DNA from: Flavobacteriales bacterium UBA1494
Lineage (GTDB): Bacteria > Bacteroidota > Bacteroidia > Flavobacteriales_E > Vicingaceae
DNA: 64,000 nucleotides
Direction of reading: 5' to 3'
NCBI GenBank assembly: GCA_905182175.1
Contig: CAJJAT010000011.1
Span: forward strand, 186,001-250,000
Part shown: positions 43,251 to 53,364 of the stretch, in pieces
Position numbering within the stretch: the stretch's first letter is position 1
Layout: the number at the start of each line of letters is the position of its first letter
Position numbers and translations under genes: made by a program
Notes under the pieces: generated by a model
The model's input: only the letters and a program-made list of their open reading frames with translations
Told to the model about the DNA's origin: nothing
Databases searched by the model: none

Positions 43251-43333
43251 GAGAACTACCAGCTTCAAAGTATTATGAATTCATAACCAAGAAAGGGTTT
43301 CTCAGCTTCTAAAACGTATCAAAATATCTAAAC

Positions 43334-44710
43334 TTACCCCTTTTTCCCAAGAAAGGCTTTAATCACCAACATTCCAACAATTCCAGCTATTGTTGAGGCA
43401 ATTAATATCGCCAATTTCGCCTGCGATTTTACGATAGGGTCTTCAAATGCCAGTTCAGATATAAAAATAGACATCGTAAAACCTATACCAGCCATAATCG
43501 AGGCTCCAGTTATGGTTCCCCAGTTAGTGTTTTCAGGTAATTCGGATATTCCCAGCTTTACAAAAAGCGCAGAAAAACTTAAAATCCCAATGCATTTACC
43601 CACTATCAAACCAGCAACAATTCCGATAGAAACCGGCTCTAACAATCCTCTCCACGATTCAGGCTGAATCTCTATTCCTGCATTAGCCAAAGCAAATAGT
43701 GGCAAAATAAAAAAGGAAACAAAAGGGTTCAAGTTATATTCTAGCATTTGTAAAGGTGTTTCAATTTTTTCTTGCTCCTCTTTTATGTCTTCAATAATTT
43801 CATGCTGTTCATCACTTAGATATTGCCCGTCAATTGATTTTGTTCGTTGAAGCTTATCTAACAGTGATTTTACATGGCTAATAAATCCACGCTTGTTAAT
43901 TCTCGTCTTGGCTGGAATAGTAAATGCCAATAATACGCCCGCTATTGTTGCATGAACTCCTGAAAGCAAAAAGGCATACCACAATCCGCAAATTCCGACA
44001 ATAGCATATATCCTAGTTTTTCTGACACCTAAATAATTCAACAACAGTAGAAAAGCCAAAAATACCGCTCCGTACTCCAAATAAAGAAGCAACAAATTAT
44101 CAGTATAGAAAAAGGCAATTACCAAGACAGCCCCTAAATCATCGACAATTGCCAATGCGGTAAGAAATAGTTTTAGACTTAATGGAACTCGACTTCCCAA
44201 AAGAGATAAAACACCTAAAGTAAAAGCAATGTCGGTTGCCATTGGAACTCCCCATCCACCCTCGGTTGGTGTTCCCCAATTAAAGATACTGTAAATGATA
44301 GCCGGAAATATCATACCTCCTAAGGCAGCAGCGGCAGGCAGCGAGGCCTTTTTCCATGTTGACAAATCACCTGCCATCACTTCGCGCTTAATTTCTAGAC
44401 CAACTAGAAAGAAAAAAACGGCCATTAAACCATCGTTAATCCAGTGATGTAGGTTCTTACTAATCATGTAATCTGTTCCGAAACCAATTGAAAATGAAGT
44501 CTCCCATAGTTGGTGGTACGTCTCTTTCCAAGGAGAATTAACCCATACCATAGCGATTATTACTGCTAAAAACAAAAGAATGCCAGATACCGGTTTATTG
44601 CGCAGCAAGTTATCAACCGGCCTCAACAACCTATCTATAGGATAACTACGCTCAGTTATAAAACGATTAACTAACTTTTCGTTTATTTTAACGTTTTTCT
44701 TTTCTTTCAT
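43334..44710 (-). CDS. nhaA: Na+/H+ antiporter NhaA
   Basis: Inner-membrane antiporter that expels Na+ in exchange for H+. Motif ALAIVDDLGAVLVIAFFYT contains the two essential Asp residues (D163/D164 of E. coli NhaA). LVGLEIKREVMAGDL and MATDIAFTLGVLSLLG are further NhaA hallmarks. The 458-residue protein is longer than E. coli NhaA (388) because of a basic N-terminal lead and an inserted charged loop (about residues 270-320, LSDEQHEIIEDIKEEQEKIE), a common variant. Overlaps the peptidase gene by four bases (ATGA), so they are coupled although functionally unrelated. Confidence 0.95.
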   Translation of the reverse strand: MKEKKNVKINEKLVNRFITERSYPIDRLLRPVDNLLRNKPVSGILLFLAVIIAMVWVNSPWKETYHQLWETSFSIGFGTDYMISKNLHHWINDGLMAVFFFLVGLEIKREVMAGDLSTWKKASLPAAAALGGMIFPAIIYSIFNWGTPTEGGWGVPMATDIAFTLGVLSLLGSRVPLSLKLFLTALAIVDDLGAVLVIAFFYTDNLLLLYLEYGAVFLAFLLLLNYLGVRKTRIYAIVGICGLWYAFLLSGVHATIAGVLLAFTIPAKTRINKRGFISHVKSLLDKLQRTKSIDGQYLSDEQHEIIEDIKEEQEKIETPLQMLEYNLNPFVSFFILPLFALANAGIEIQPESWRGLLEPVSIGIVAGLIVGKCIGILSFSALFVKLGISELPENTNWGTITGASIMAGIGFTMSIFISELAFEDPIVKSQAKLAILIASTIAGIVGMLVIKAFLGKKG

Positions 44711-46437
44711 TCAACTCTGTATACAGGAAACCGATTTACTGTAGTTTCGTAATGCGGTGATTCTTTATAAATATAATACAACTGCGCCCACGAATCTTTA
44801 GCAAAACCCTCATCTTCTTCCTTTTTCTTCTCATATTCTTTTTTAACATCAGGATTCTCTCTCAAGAATTGAAGTGCCTTCGGTTCAAAAGCATACTCCG
44901 AAAACCACTCTTTTTGTTGCAGAATCCCTTCGAAGAAGTTCCAAGCAAAAAACCCATCTACAGATTGAGGTTCCAACGTTTCAACTATGTAGCGGTTCTC
45001 CTCTTGATTTACATGTATTAAATAATCACCTTCATACAGTTGAACTTGTTCTTTCTTTTTAAGCACCTCAACATCGGAGTGTAAAAAATGCGCCTCGTAA
45101 GGTGTTTTAGGTGACTTAAAATCTTCAATGTAATACACGTGTGCTTCAATAATAGAATCTTGACCGAGCTGCGTTAACTTGACCTTATTCAACTTTAACC
45201 GATCTACCACTTGATCGTATGCCTGAGGAACAACATAGTATTTTGGTTTCACCACTTTTACTTTAGGCTTAAATGAATTGTAATATTCAACAGTTTTAGC
45301 AAAGGGCTTATCTCGGTTGTAAAACATCATTTCTTGCCCCGTTAATTCACTTTTACGAACCTCAGTACTGTATCCATTAAATGATATTTTCTCAAATTTG
45401 GTAGTATCCAACTCCCACTGAATGGTAAATTGATTTTGAGTTTTAGTTAGCTGTTTTGCCTGTTTACGCTTGCGCTGAATAGTCGTCGAGTTTTCTGCAG
45501 AATAGGAAACTACTGTTTCTAAGAATCCCAAAGTGTGCTGCACTCTCTGCTTAAAAGGTTTGTATACGTGAGCTTCAGTTACAAAACTAAAACAGTCGAA
45601 TAAAGAAGCGTATCCAGAAGAATATCTTGGCGTTTCTAAGAAAGACTTTATTCCTTCATCTGGAGACGATTTATAATTGCATACATATGGAATCATATCC
45701 ATTCTTCTTTCACGCATGCTTTGATAAAAAGACGGCAGCATTTCATTCTCAACAAATTCAGACAATACAGGGTTTAACTTGTCTTTCTGAGTATTGATTA
45801 ATGTCAAAGTATATTGATGATCTGATCCGTTGGTAGTGTGTGTATCGACAAAAATATCAGGATCCCATGCTCTAAAAACTTGAGTAAATGTCTTTGCATT
45901 TCGAGAATCTAATTTTATAAAATCTCTATTCAAATCTAAATTCTTTGCGTTTCCTCGAAAACCATGCTCTTCAGGACCATTTTGATTTGCCCTAGAATAT
46001 GATCCTCGATTTAACATGCCCCCAACATTATAAACCGGAATTATTAAGACAACCACAGAATCCAACATTTTATACAACTCATGCTCTGAGTCTGAAAGCT
46101 TCTTAACTAGCGCTGCAGATGCCTCTATTCCACACACCTCTCCTGCATGAATGCCATTATTGATCAGTAGAATAGATTTTCCGCCTTTTCGAGCTTGGTC
46201 TGGTGTTGAGATGCCGTCTTTTGATACCACCACCACATGAATCGCTTTTCCAACATCTGACTTTCCTATGGCTATTAATTGAACGAATTCACTTTGCTGA
46301 GCTAAACCCTCGTATGTTTGGATGAGTTGCTCATACGTATAACTCTTGTTGTTTAAATAAAGCGCCTCATCTTGACCGTAACTATTTGTTCCGAATACAA
46401 CCGAAAAAAACAGAAAAAAACGATGCAGTTTACTCAA
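44707..46437 (-). CDS. Secreted M14-family zinc carboxypeptidase
   Basis: The 576-residue protein has a signal peptide (MSKLHRFFLFFSVVFGTNSYGQ) and an M14 catalytic domain: the zinc site NGIHAGEVCGIEA (HxxE), the later His in VDTHTTNGSDHQYT, and a catalytic Glu in SFVTEAHVY. Family members cleave C-terminal residues from peptides; a periplasmic or outer-membrane-associated place is likely. The region after ~350 is a beta domain of unclear role. It has no C-terminal Type IX sorting domain, unlike its upstream neighbour. It overlaps that gene by 8 bases and nhaA by 4 bases, forming a tight three-gene run. Confidence 0.88.
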   Translation of the reverse strand: MSKLHRFFLFFSVVFGTNSYGQDEALYLNNKSYTYEQLIQTYEGLAQQSEFVQLIAIGKSDVGKAIHVVVVSKDGISTPDQARKGGKSILLINNGIHAGEVCGIEASAALVKKLSDSEHELYKMLDSVVVLIIPVYNVGGMLNRGSYSRANQNGPEEHGFRGNAKNLDLNRDFIKLDSRNAKTFTQVFRAWDPDIFVDTHTTNGSDHQYTLTLINTQKDKLNPVLSEFVENEMLPSFYQSMRERRMDMIPYVCNYKSSPDEGIKSFLETPRYSSGYASLFDCFSFVTEAHVYKPFKQRVQHTLGFLETVVSYSAENSTTIQRKRKQAKQLTKTQNQFTIQWELDTTKFEKISFNGYSTEVRKSELTGQEMMFYNRDKPFAKTVEYYNSFKPKVKVVKPKYYVVPQAYDQVVDRLKLNKVKLTQLGQDSIIEAHVYYIEDFKSPKTPYEAHFLHSDVEVLKKKEQVQLYEGDYLIHVNQEENRYIVETLEPQSVDGFFAWNFFEGILQQKEWFSEYAFEPKALQFLRENPDVKKEYEKKKEEDEGFAKDSWAQLYYIYKESPHYETTVNRFPVYRVE

Positions 46438-48052
46438 CGATTAGCTTTTTGGTGGTCGTCCCTTGCTCGGTTAGAATTTTGTAAAAATATATTCCTGCTA
46501 CCTGAGGAGTAAATACAGACAAGTTTTGACGGTTTTTTAGATCAACTTCTTCTACCAACTTTCCATCAATTGTGTACACCTCATAACCTCGCAGCAGAAT
46601 TGAATTTTCAACTTTTAAAAGTAGAGTAGACCCTTGTTTAACAGGGTTTGGAGCCAAAGTAATCTTGTTGTTTAATTCTGGGTTAAGCTCTGTTATTCCA
46701 ACCGGATATTGAACAAATACCGCATTTGTTTTAATCAAAGCTCTTGAACCAACATTATTGGTAGCTTCTAACTCAATAGAATAAAACCCTTTGTTCGTAA
46801 AACGAACAACAATACTATCCTTTGATGCATCATTAGTGCCCATTCTGTATTCAACGAAATCAGGAATAAATTTCCACTCAAAAGTAGTACCGTAAGCAGA
46901 CTTGTTCAATATTGTAAAATTTACATTACTCACTGCCGAATCGTTTTCAACTATAAAGTCTGCAGTTGGAAAACCAGGTATTACCGTTATGTAGTCCGTC
47001 CTTGTTAAAGTATCAGATCTTGAGCCCCCCATCGAAATTAATCGAACACTATACTTTCCGATATCTTTAAAGGAAACAGTTATATTTCTTGAAGTGGAAG
47101 AGCCACTTTTATACGTTACAGTATTCGGTGTAAAGTCCCACTGAAAACTAGTACTCCCTAATGATAAATTGTTGAAATCTAAATCGTCATTTACTTCTAC
47201 ACTTGTAGTGTCTGCTATAAAGAGTGCTAGTGCAGGTAATAACGGCTCCACTATTCGAACAGAATCTCTGAATTCAACTGAATTAGGAACGAATGTTCCT
47301 GCTATCACCAACCCATTAACTGTCATAACGGGAACACGTTCTCCATTCGAAATCCACTGGTAGGTTCTTACATGGCTAGGTATAGCGATGTTTTGCCCAG
47401 AGAAACCAACTGTATCCAAAGAAACCATATCTGTAATGACCCTCAATGTATTAAATGTCCCGTAAGGCGTAGTTATTGTACCCCACGCATCAACTTCGTT
47501 AATTCTATACCCAGATGAACCGTAGTATACTCCTAGCAATGAATTATTAAACACAAAGTCAAAAGTCGAACTATCTCTGTCTCCAAAATCCAATGGGAAC
47601 TGGAAAACTTCATCCTTATCAACATACGGGTCTTGAATACGCAATACAGGGAATAATGCAAAACCTGTTGGAACAGAAACAGCTCTGTAATCAATCGAAA
47701 AGTCTGTTGACGAAGAGGTAATGAAATTATATACATCATTCACAGAGCTGCCTCCCAATGAAATAGTATCTGCAAACAACAATCCAATTCGATTGGTTGG
47801 AACGCTACTATATGGAGTTTGTGTAGAACTTATAAATCTTTGAACTCCTTGACTTATGACTCTCAACGAATCAAAGTTCCAAATCTGGTTTGCTCCATTA
47901 TTTTGATAATTCAACAACACTGAAGTATCAAGAAGAGCTGTACTAAACCTCAACGTATCTCCGGAAACTGGCATATTGGCAATAGTTATACTAATTTGAG
48001 AGTAGCTGTTAAAGGTGAAGAACACGCTTAAACCGAATAGAATTTTTTTCAT
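46430..48052 (-). CDS. Type IX-secreted protein with PKD-like domains
   Basis: The 540-residue product begins with a signal peptide (MKKILFGLSVFFTFNSYSQ). After a ~260-residue unrecognised beta domain there are two PKD-like domains: ~290-370 (LGSTSFQWDFTPNTVTYKSG; VSFKDIGKYSVRLISMGG) and ~380-455 (YGTTFEWKFIPDFVEYRMG; FTNKGFYSIELEATNNVG). The C-terminal ~75 residues are a Type IX secretion sorting domain (APNPVKQGSTLLLKVE, EVYTIDGKLVEE, AGIYFYKILTEQGTTTKKLIV). The product is therefore exported and attached to the surface or released. Cargo function unknown. Overlaps the M14 peptidase gene by 8 bases. Confidence 0.88.
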   Translation of the reverse strand: MKKILFGLSVFFTFNSYSQISITIANMPVSGDTLRFSTALLDTSVLLNYQNNGANQIWNFDSLRVISQGVQRFISSTQTPYSSVPTNRIGLLFADTISLGGSSVNDVYNFITSSSTDFSIDYRAVSVPTGFALFPVLRIQDPYVDKDEVFQFPLDFGDRDSSTFDFVFNNSLLGVYYGSSGYRINEVDAWGTITTPYGTFNTLRVITDMVSLDTVGFSGQNIAIPSHVRTYQWISNGERVPVMTVNGLVIAGTFVPNSVEFRDSVRIVEPLLPALALFIADTTSVEVNDDLDFNNLSLGSTSFQWDFTPNTVTYKSGSSTSRNITVSFKDIGKYSVRLISMGGSRSDTLTRTDYITVIPGFPTADFIVENDSAVSNVNFTILNKSAYGTTFEWKFIPDFVEYRMGTNDASKDSIVVRFTNKGFYSIELEATNNVGSRALIKTNAVFVQYPVGITELNPELNNKITLAPNPVKQGSTLLLKVENSILLRGYEVYTIDGKLVEEVDLKNRQNLSVFTPQVAGIYFYKILTEQGTTTKKLIVE

Positions 48053-48078
48053 TTTGGTGGTGGTTATATCTTCTAAAA

Positions 48079-48693
48079 TTAACCATTTATCGCTATAACC
48101 TCAGAAATCTGATCCGGTAACATTTCTTTCAACATATTTTCTATCCCAGCTTTCAAGGTCATTGTAGAAGATGGGCAACCACTACACGCTCCTCGGAGTA
48201 CTACATTCACCTTACCGTCTTCAAAGGAATGAAAGTCAATTGCACCTCCATCACTTTCTACTGCCGGCCTAATGTATTCATCTAAAATATCTGAAATCTT
48301 AGCGTCTATTCCCTCTAAGTCAGTTCGCTTTCGCGTAGCAACTGTTTCTGTTTTTTCCTCTGCATCATCCATTTCTAATGTAGAAACTTTAACTACAACT
48401 CCTTCATTGTTAAGAAATTCTCCTAAAAAATCTCTTAATTGATGAATAACATCTTCCCATTCAATGATATCTGTTTTAGTAATTGCAACAAAGTTGCTAG
48501 CAATAAACACTTTCGAAATAAATGGGAAATTTAACAGCTTAGCTGCCATCGGAGAATTGTCAGTGTTATCATCTAACCCGTATTCATAAACTTGCCCGTC
48601 AACCACCATGTAGCGGTTAGAAACAAACTTCATCGTTGCTGGATTTGGTGTACTTTCTGCATATATACTGTGGGGTGTCATTGTTTTTTCCAT
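48079..48693 (-). CDS. Nfu-type iron-sulfur scaffold/carrier protein
   Basis: The 204-residue protein joins an Nfu N-terminal domain (IYAESTPNPATMKFVSN, TMKF-type) to a NifU C-terminal domain with the cluster-binding CxxC in RGACSGCPSSTMTLK (CSGC). It delivers Fe-S clusters to target proteins. Two start codons are close together: the ATG at 48693 (MEKTMT) and the one four residues in; either is possible. It lies 26 bases before the Type IX-secreted gene on the same strand but is functionally separate. Normal family length. Confidence 0.93.
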   Translation of the reverse strand: MEKTMTPHSIYAESTPNPATMKFVSNRYMVVDGQVYEYGLDDNTDNSPMAAKLLNFPFISKVFIASNFVAITKTDIIEWEDVIHQLRDFLGEFLNNEGVVVKVSTLEMDDAEEKTETVATRKRTDLEGIDAKISDILDEYIRPAVESDGGAIDFHSFEDGKVNVVLRGACSGCPSSTMTLKAGIENMLKEMLPDQISEVIAING

Positions 48694-48885
48694 AGTCCAA
48701 AATTACTCAACAAATTAAGACCGCAGCGAAATCGGAGTGTTACAAAAACATAAAGTATTTTGACTCATAACTGCTTTTCTCACACAATTTTTAAGTCCCC
48801 AAAGGTCCACTTCGACTACTCTCAGTTACAGCCTTACGATGAATTAAAAATCGAGCACGCGTTTATACCAAATTACTGTAATACT

Positions 48886-48917
48886 TTTGCAACGGTATTA
48901 AATCATCATTAGCTTTG
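48886..48917 (+). promoter_or_regulatory. Putative Bacteroidota-type promoter for the gamma-CA-like gene
   Basis: TTTG at 48886-48889, a spacer of 20 bases and TAGCTTTG at 48910-48917 match both promoter elements perfectly. Predicted start is around 48922-48925, leaving a ~20-base leader to the ATG at 48944. Confidence 0.6.
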
Positions 48918-48943
48918 TCCGTTCGATAATTAATATTTACACC

Positions 48944-49468
48944 ATGGCATTGATTAAAACAGTTCGAGGGTTTACACCCAAAACTGGAAAAAATTGCTTT
49001 TTTGCAGAAAATGCAACTTTAATTGGAGATGTTATAGTGGGCGACGATTGTAGCATCTGGTACAGCGCTGTTGTTCGTGGGGATGTGAATACCATTTCTT
49101 TAGGAAACAAAGTAAACATCCAAGATGGGGCTGTAATACATTGTACCTATAAAAAATCAAAAACGATTATCGGAAACAATGTATCAGTTGGACACAATGC
49201 AATTGTTCATGGCTGTGAAATTCATGACAATGTATTGATTGGAATGGGTTCTATTATCATGGACAATGTTGTGGTGGAAAGCAACGTAATTGTTGCTGCA
49301 GGTGCGGTAGTAACCCAAAATAGCCGATTAAAGTCAGGATTTATCTATGCCGGAACTCCTGCAAAGAAAATAAAAGCGATTAGCGAAGATTTAAAAACAG
49401 GCGAAATTGAACGAATAGCAGATAACTATTTGACATACTCCAGTTGGTTTAAAGAAGAAGAAGAATGA
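48944..49468 (+). CDS. Gamma-carbonic-anhydrase-like hexapeptide-repeat protein
   Basis: The 174-residue protein is a left-handed beta-helix of hexapeptide repeats (ENATLIGDVIVGDDCSIWYS, VVRGDVNTISLGNKVNIQDG, TIIGNNVSVGHNAIVHGCEI, VLIGMGSIIMDNVVVESNV). Zinc-site His residues are at VIHCTY, SVGHNAIVHG, which fits the gamma-CA family. Members hydrate CO2 or have lost activity; catalysis here is not proven. It overlaps the next gene by four bases (ATGA), so arsC-like translation is coupled. Confidence 0.9.
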   Translation: MALIKTVRGFTPKTGKNCFFAENATLIGDVIVGDDCSIWYSAVVRGDVNTISLGNKVNIQDGAVIHCTYKKSKTIIGNNVSVGHNAIVHGCEIHDNVLIGMGSIIMDNVVVESNVIVAAGAVVTQNSRLKSGFIYAGTPAKKIKAISEDLKTGEIERIADNYLTYSSWFKEEEE

Positions 49469-49803
49469 AAATATACCACAACCCACGTTGCTCAAAGAGC
49501 AGGCAAACGCTAGCTTTGATTGAAGAAGCGGGAATTCAACCAGAAGTAATTAAGTATTTGGATAACATTCCTTCAAAAGAAGAGCTCTTAGATCTTTTAA
49601 TGAAGTTGAACTTAAAGCCAGCTGATATTTTAAGAAAAGGAGAAAAGGCTTACAAAGAAATAATAAAAGGAAAAACTTTTGGAAAAGAAGAATTAATTCA
49701 AATAATGATTGAAAATCCAAAATTAATTGAAAGGCCTATTGTTGTAAAAGGAAATAAGGCAGTTCTCGGAAGGCCACCTGAGAATGTACTTAAATTACTT
49801 TAG
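49465..49803 (+). CDS. ArsC/Spx-family thioredoxin-fold reductase
   Basis: The 112-residue protein starts with KIYHNPRCSKSRQTLALIEE, the ArsC active-site loop (CSKSR) and ends RPIVVKGNKAVLGRPPENVL, the family's Arg-containing region. ArsC-type enzymes reduce arsenate with glutaredoxin; several related members do not. No arsenic transporter or arsR is nearby, so the role in arsenate reduction is uncertain. The stop overlaps the convergent 50-residue gene by four bases. Confidence 0.9.
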   Translation: MKIYHNPRCSKSRQTLALIEEAGIQPEVIKYLDNIPSKEELLDLLMKLNLKPADILRKGEKAYKEIIKGKTFGKEELIQIMIENPKLIERPIVVKGNKAVLGRPPENVLKLL

Positions 49804-49952
49804 ATATCTACTTGATCGGATTTCTTACCTTTCAGTGCTTCAATAACATATATTGTAAGTGCATAAGGTAAGGCAAAGGCGGAAAGAAATATTAATACCC
49901 AAAATGCCAATCCAAAAATACCGATAAACAATAAAAACCCCGATGTATACAT
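49800..49952 (-). CDS. Small single-helix membrane protein
   Basis: A 50-residue frame (MYTSGFLLFIGIFGLAFWVL, IFLSAFALPYALTIYVIEAL, KGKKSDQVDI) with two closely spaced hydrophobic stretches and a charged tail. This composition is typical of a real small membrane protein rather than chance; basic residues follow the hydrophobic part, so the C-terminus should be cytoplasmic. It is convergent with the arsC-like gene (4-base overlap) and divergent from fumC, 73 bases away. Function unknown. Confidence 0.6.
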   Translation of the reverse strand: MYTSGFLLFIGIFGLAFWVLIFLSAFALPYALTIYVIEALKGKKSDQVDI

Positions 49953-50025
49953 AGCTTCCAAATAAAATTCTCTGCAATTTTACGCAAAATTTAGCCGATT
50001 AAGAAAAATTTAAAACAAAAATAAA

Positions 50026-51423
50026 ATGGATTATAGAATTGAGAAAGACACTATGGGCGAAGTAAAAGTCCCTGCTGACAAGTATTGGGGAGCTCAAACT
50101 GAACGTTCTAGAAATAACTTTAAAATTGGTGGAAGCAAACAACAAATGCCACTCGAAATTATTTATGGCTTTGCCTATTTGAAAAAAGCCGCAGCACATA
50201 CTAATTGCGAATTAGGCGTTTTAGCTGTTGAAAAAAGAGATGCCATTTCTGTAGTTTGCGATGAAATTTTAACAGGATCTTTAGACAATCAATTTCCATT
50301 AGTAATTTGGCAAACTGGTTCAGGCACGCAAAGTAACATGAACACCAATGAGGTGATTGCAAATAGAGCGCATGTTATTGCCGGCAATAAGTTAGGCGAA
50401 GGTAAAACTGCCATTCACCCAAATGATGATGTGAACAAATCACAGTCTTCAAATGACACATTTCCAACGGGAATGCACATTGCGTGTTACAAGATGGTAA
50501 TTGAAACTACCATTCCGGGAGTTGAAAAATTGAGAGATACTTTAATGGCAAAAGCCGAAAAGTACATGAATGTTGTAAAAATTGGAAGAACTCATTTAAT
50601 GGATGCAACTCCATTAACAGTTGGACAAGAGTTTTCAGGATACATCTCGCAATTAAATCACGGACTAAAAGCATTAAGAAATACATTGGCCCATCTCTCT
50701 GAATTAGCTTTAGGAGGCACGGCTGTTGGAACGGGAATAAACACTCCAAAAGGTTATTCTGAATTAGTAGCGAAGAAGATTGCAGAGTTCACGAAATTGC
50801 CTTTTGTTACGGCTGAAAATAAATTTGAAGCCTTAGCTTCACACGATGCAATTGTTGAAACGCACGGAGCACTGAAACAATTAGCAGTGAGCTTAATGAA
50901 AATTGGAAACGACATTCGTTTGTTAGCCTCTGGACCTAGATGTGGTATTGGGGAGTTAGACATTCCTGCAAACGAGCCAGGATCATCAATTATGCCAGGC
51001 AAAGTAAATCCAACCCAAGCTGAGGCGTTAACCATGGTATGCGCGCAAGTTGTTGGGAACGATGTTGCTGTTACTACAGGCGGAATGAACGGACACTTTG
51101 AATTGAATGTTTTCAAACCAATGATGGCTCAGAACCTTTTAGAGTCAGCTCGATTAATTGGTGACGCTTGCGTTTCTTTTAACGATAACTGTGCGGTTGG
51201 AATTGTACCAAACAAAGCAAACATCAAACAAAATTTGAACAACTCTTTAATGTTAGTTACGGCCTTGAATACTCACATTGGATACGACAAAGCTTCAAAA
51301 ATTGCAAAAACAGCTCACCAAAATGGAACGACCCTAAAAGAAGAATCTATTAATTTAGGTTACTTAACCGCTGATGAATTTAATGCTTGGGTTGACCCAA
51401 GTAAAATGATTGGAAGCTTGTAG
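50026..51423 (+). CDS. fumC: Class II fumarate hydratase
   Basis: Interconverts fumarate and malate in the TCA cycle. The 465-residue protein has all three conserved regions of the fumarase/aspartase superfamily: [35 protein letters not shown], and the signature [13 protein letters not shown]. The C-terminal FumC region ([18 protein letters not shown]) is also clear. Length matches E. coli FumC (467). The ATG is preceded by an A-rich stretch (AAAACAAAAATAAA), as usual in Bacteroidota. A hairpin with T-run at 51511-51542 ends the transcript. Confidence 0.97.
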   Translation: MDYRIEKDTMGEVKVPADKYWGAQTERSRNNFKIGGSKQQMPLEIIYGFAYLKKAAAHTNCELGVLAVEKRDAISVVCDEILTGSLDNQFPLVIWQTGSGTQSNMNTNEVIANRAHVIAGNKLGEGKTAIHPNDDVNKSQSSNDTFPTGMHIACYKMVIETTIPGVEKLRDTLMAKAEKYMNVVKIGRTHLMDATPLTVGQEFSGYISQLNHGLKALRNTLAHLSELALGGTAVGTGINTPKGYSELVAKKIAEFTKLPFVTAENKFEALASHDAIVETHGALKQLAVSLMKIGNDIRLLASGPRCGIGELDIPANEPGSSIMPGKVNPTQAEALTMVCAQVVGNDVAVTTGGMNGHFELNVFKPMMAQNLLESARLIGDACVSFNDNCAVGIVPNKANIKQNLNNSLMLVTALNTHIGYDKASKIAKTAHQNGTTLKEESINLGYLTADEFNAWVDPSKMIGSL

Positions 51424-51510
51424 GGGATTATTTTAATGCAACAACAAGACAACTGTTTAATGCAGCAACTTCAAAAGAGACCTATAAATAATCTCTATTA
51501 AAACAATGAA

Positions 51511-51542
51511 GTCGATTGACTGAGAAGTTAATCGACTTTTTT
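51511..51542 (+). terminator. Intrinsic terminator after fumC
   Basis: GTCGATT (51511-51517) and AATCGAC (51530-51536) form a 7-bp stem with a 12-base loop, followed directly by TTTTTT. This is a normal rho-independent terminator 88 bases after the fumC stop. Confidence 0.85.
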
Positions 51543-52244
51543 GTGCAATTGAATAATTAACCGGAGCTGAGCATTACCAGTTAAATTATTGCACAAAGTA
51601 ACACTCCCACTCCTGCTTTTTTTAATCTTTTCATTACCCATATGCTTCTCTTGATAGAAGTTATACATCGCAGCAATTTCAAAATTTAGTACAACTCGAC
51701 AGCCGACACTAACCATTTTCCAATATCCAACGCAACTTTCAAGCACTCGTTGGCAATAGTTTGTTTCTTTCTCTTTCTCTTTCTAAAAAACAGACTCCGC
51801 TTATGTAAAAACTTATGGCACCCTCCTATTTGTAGATTTTCCAAACGAATACTAATTACTCAAATTGTAAGACCTAATTTTAAAACGATTGTCTGTATTT
51901 TCGAATCTAATGTTTTTTTTCCAAAAGCATGCAGAGAGAGGGCAGATTTAAACCGCCTGAATTGCTGGTAATCTGCAAGGACATGCAATAAACATTGAAC
52001 AGCAGCACACCTAAAAAATCATGATAGATTTCTCTCGTACATTCATTTCATTCGAAATAAAATAGCCATGGCACACAAGAAAAAACTTATTCTTCGGGCA
52101 TTTTTATAAAAAAAACCACCTGCAAATCAACCTTAGCTAGAATAGCTATTGCTCTGAAATTAAAGCTCAATAAAATTAGAGTGGTTACTTTTGCATCCGA
52201 AACAGTTTTAGGTAAACAACTTGAAAAAGAACAGCAATAGAACC
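51543..52244. other. 700-base gap, no gene supported
   Basis: Several short frames cross this stretch; none has protein-like composition, a family motif or a proper start context. The stretch 51543-51746 has less AT bias than the rest, but I cannot assign it to any RNA or repeat. The last ~60 bases presumably hold the promoter of the following lipoprotein gene; TTACTTTTG at 52185-52193 contains a TACTTTTG box fitting the -7 element. Confidence 0.4.
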
Positions 52245-53312
52245 ATGAAATTTCTGAACCAGTTTATTTTTATTATTTCAATCCCTCTCATTCTGCTGTC
52301 TTGCTCTGGCTTGGCTCCAAACCCAGCCTCTTTCGACCTCGTACAAGTCACAATTACAGAGCTAAAAGACCCGCAAAAAAATAGTATTAGAGGAATGTCT
52401 GTGGTTGATTCAAATACCGTTTGGTTGAGTGGTGTAAACGAAACTATTCTACGGACAGTGGATCAAGGAAAAAGCTGGCAAAAAATTACCGTTCCCGATA
52501 TCGATTCATTAGATTTTCGTTCTATTCATGCTTTCTCAAAAAGATCTGCCATTGTTGTAAGTGCCGGCTTTCCTGCAAGAGCTTATAAAACCAATGACGG
52601 TGGGGTAAGTTGGAGTCTCGTTTATGAAAACAAGGACTCTACTGCTTTCATGAATTCTATCGCTTTTAAAAACGATCGTGAAGGAATTATAATTGGGGAT
52701 CAAATTAATGGTAGGCATTTAATTTTAAGAACAGGCAACGGTGGAGTAACTTGGCAACGAATTGATTCTGTCGATATCCCCAGACCATTGAAAATTGAAA
52801 ATTGTTTCGCTGCAAGCGGCACTTGCATAACAATAAGTAAATCAGGAAGGTTTTTTATAGGCTTAGGAGGAGAAGAGGCACGAATCTTTAGTTCGATAAA
52901 TGGCTATAAATGGAAGGCTAAAATCACCCCTCTAGTTCACGGTGATCCTTCTTCCGGAATTTATTCAATTAATGCTTGCGGTACAGGAAAAATTATGGCC
53001 GTAGGAGGAGATTATACACAAGCCGACTCTAATCACTACCCTATTATTTCTATGAATGACGGAAAAAGTTGGATAAAAACAAAAGGTATGGTCAACGGCT
53101 ATCGATCGATTATTACCTACTCCAAAAAGGGGGATTTTTGGGTTGCCGGTGGAACCAACGGATTAGACATGAGCACAGATAATGGCGTTACATGGGCCAA
53201 ATTCTCCTCTCAAGATATTACTACGTTAAGGTTTCTACCCCACACAACAAAAGCAATAGGAGCAAACAGCAAAGGAGAACTTTTTATGTTTGATTTTCAA
53301 TTTAAAAATTAA
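52245..53312 (+). CDS. BNR/photosystem-assembly-factor-like beta-propeller lipoprotein
   Basis: The 355-residue product starts MKFLNQFIFIISIPLILLSC, with a lipobox LLSC, so it is a lipoprotein. It has repeated units of the BNR/YCF48 type: TVDQGKSWQKITVP, TNDGGVSWSLVYEN, TGNGGVTWQRIDS, MNDGKSWIKTKG, TDNGVTWAKFSS, giving a six- or seven-bladed propeller. Such proteins often serve as scaffolds or binding modules in the cell envelope; annotation as glycosidase or oxidoreductase would be unsupported. The frame is open from TTG 52221, but the ATG at 52245 gives the natural signal peptide. Confidence 0.85.
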   Translation: MKFLNQFIFIISIPLILLSCSGLAPNPASFDLVQVTITELKDPQKNSIRGMSVVDSNTVWLSGVNETILRTVDQGKSWQKITVPDIDSLDFRSIHAFSKRSAIVVSAGFPARAYKTNDGGVSWSLVYENKDSTAFMNSIAFKNDREGIIIGDQINGRHLILRTGNGGVTWQRIDSVDIPRPLKIENCFAASGTCITISKSGRFFIGLGGEEARIFSSINGYKWKAKITPLVHGDPSSGIYSINACGTGKIMAVGGDYTQADSNHYPIISMNDGKSWIKTKGMVNGYRSIITYSKKGDFWVAGGTNGLDMSTDNGVTWAKFSSQDITTLRFLPHTTKAIGANSKGELFMFDFQFKN

Positions 53313-53364
53313 TCGAATTTGGTTAATTTCATACTTTCAATATCCACCATAAAACATATTATAA

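Noticed and set aside
51528-51746. 72-codon frame on the minus strand after fumC
   Set aside because: It starts inside the terminator region, has no family match and no start context; treated as non-coding.
52245-53312. Naming the beta-propeller lipoprotein as a glycosidase or oxidoreductase
   Set aside because: Only BNR/YCF48-type repeat motifs are visible; no catalytic residues of a sialidase or oxidoreductase were found.
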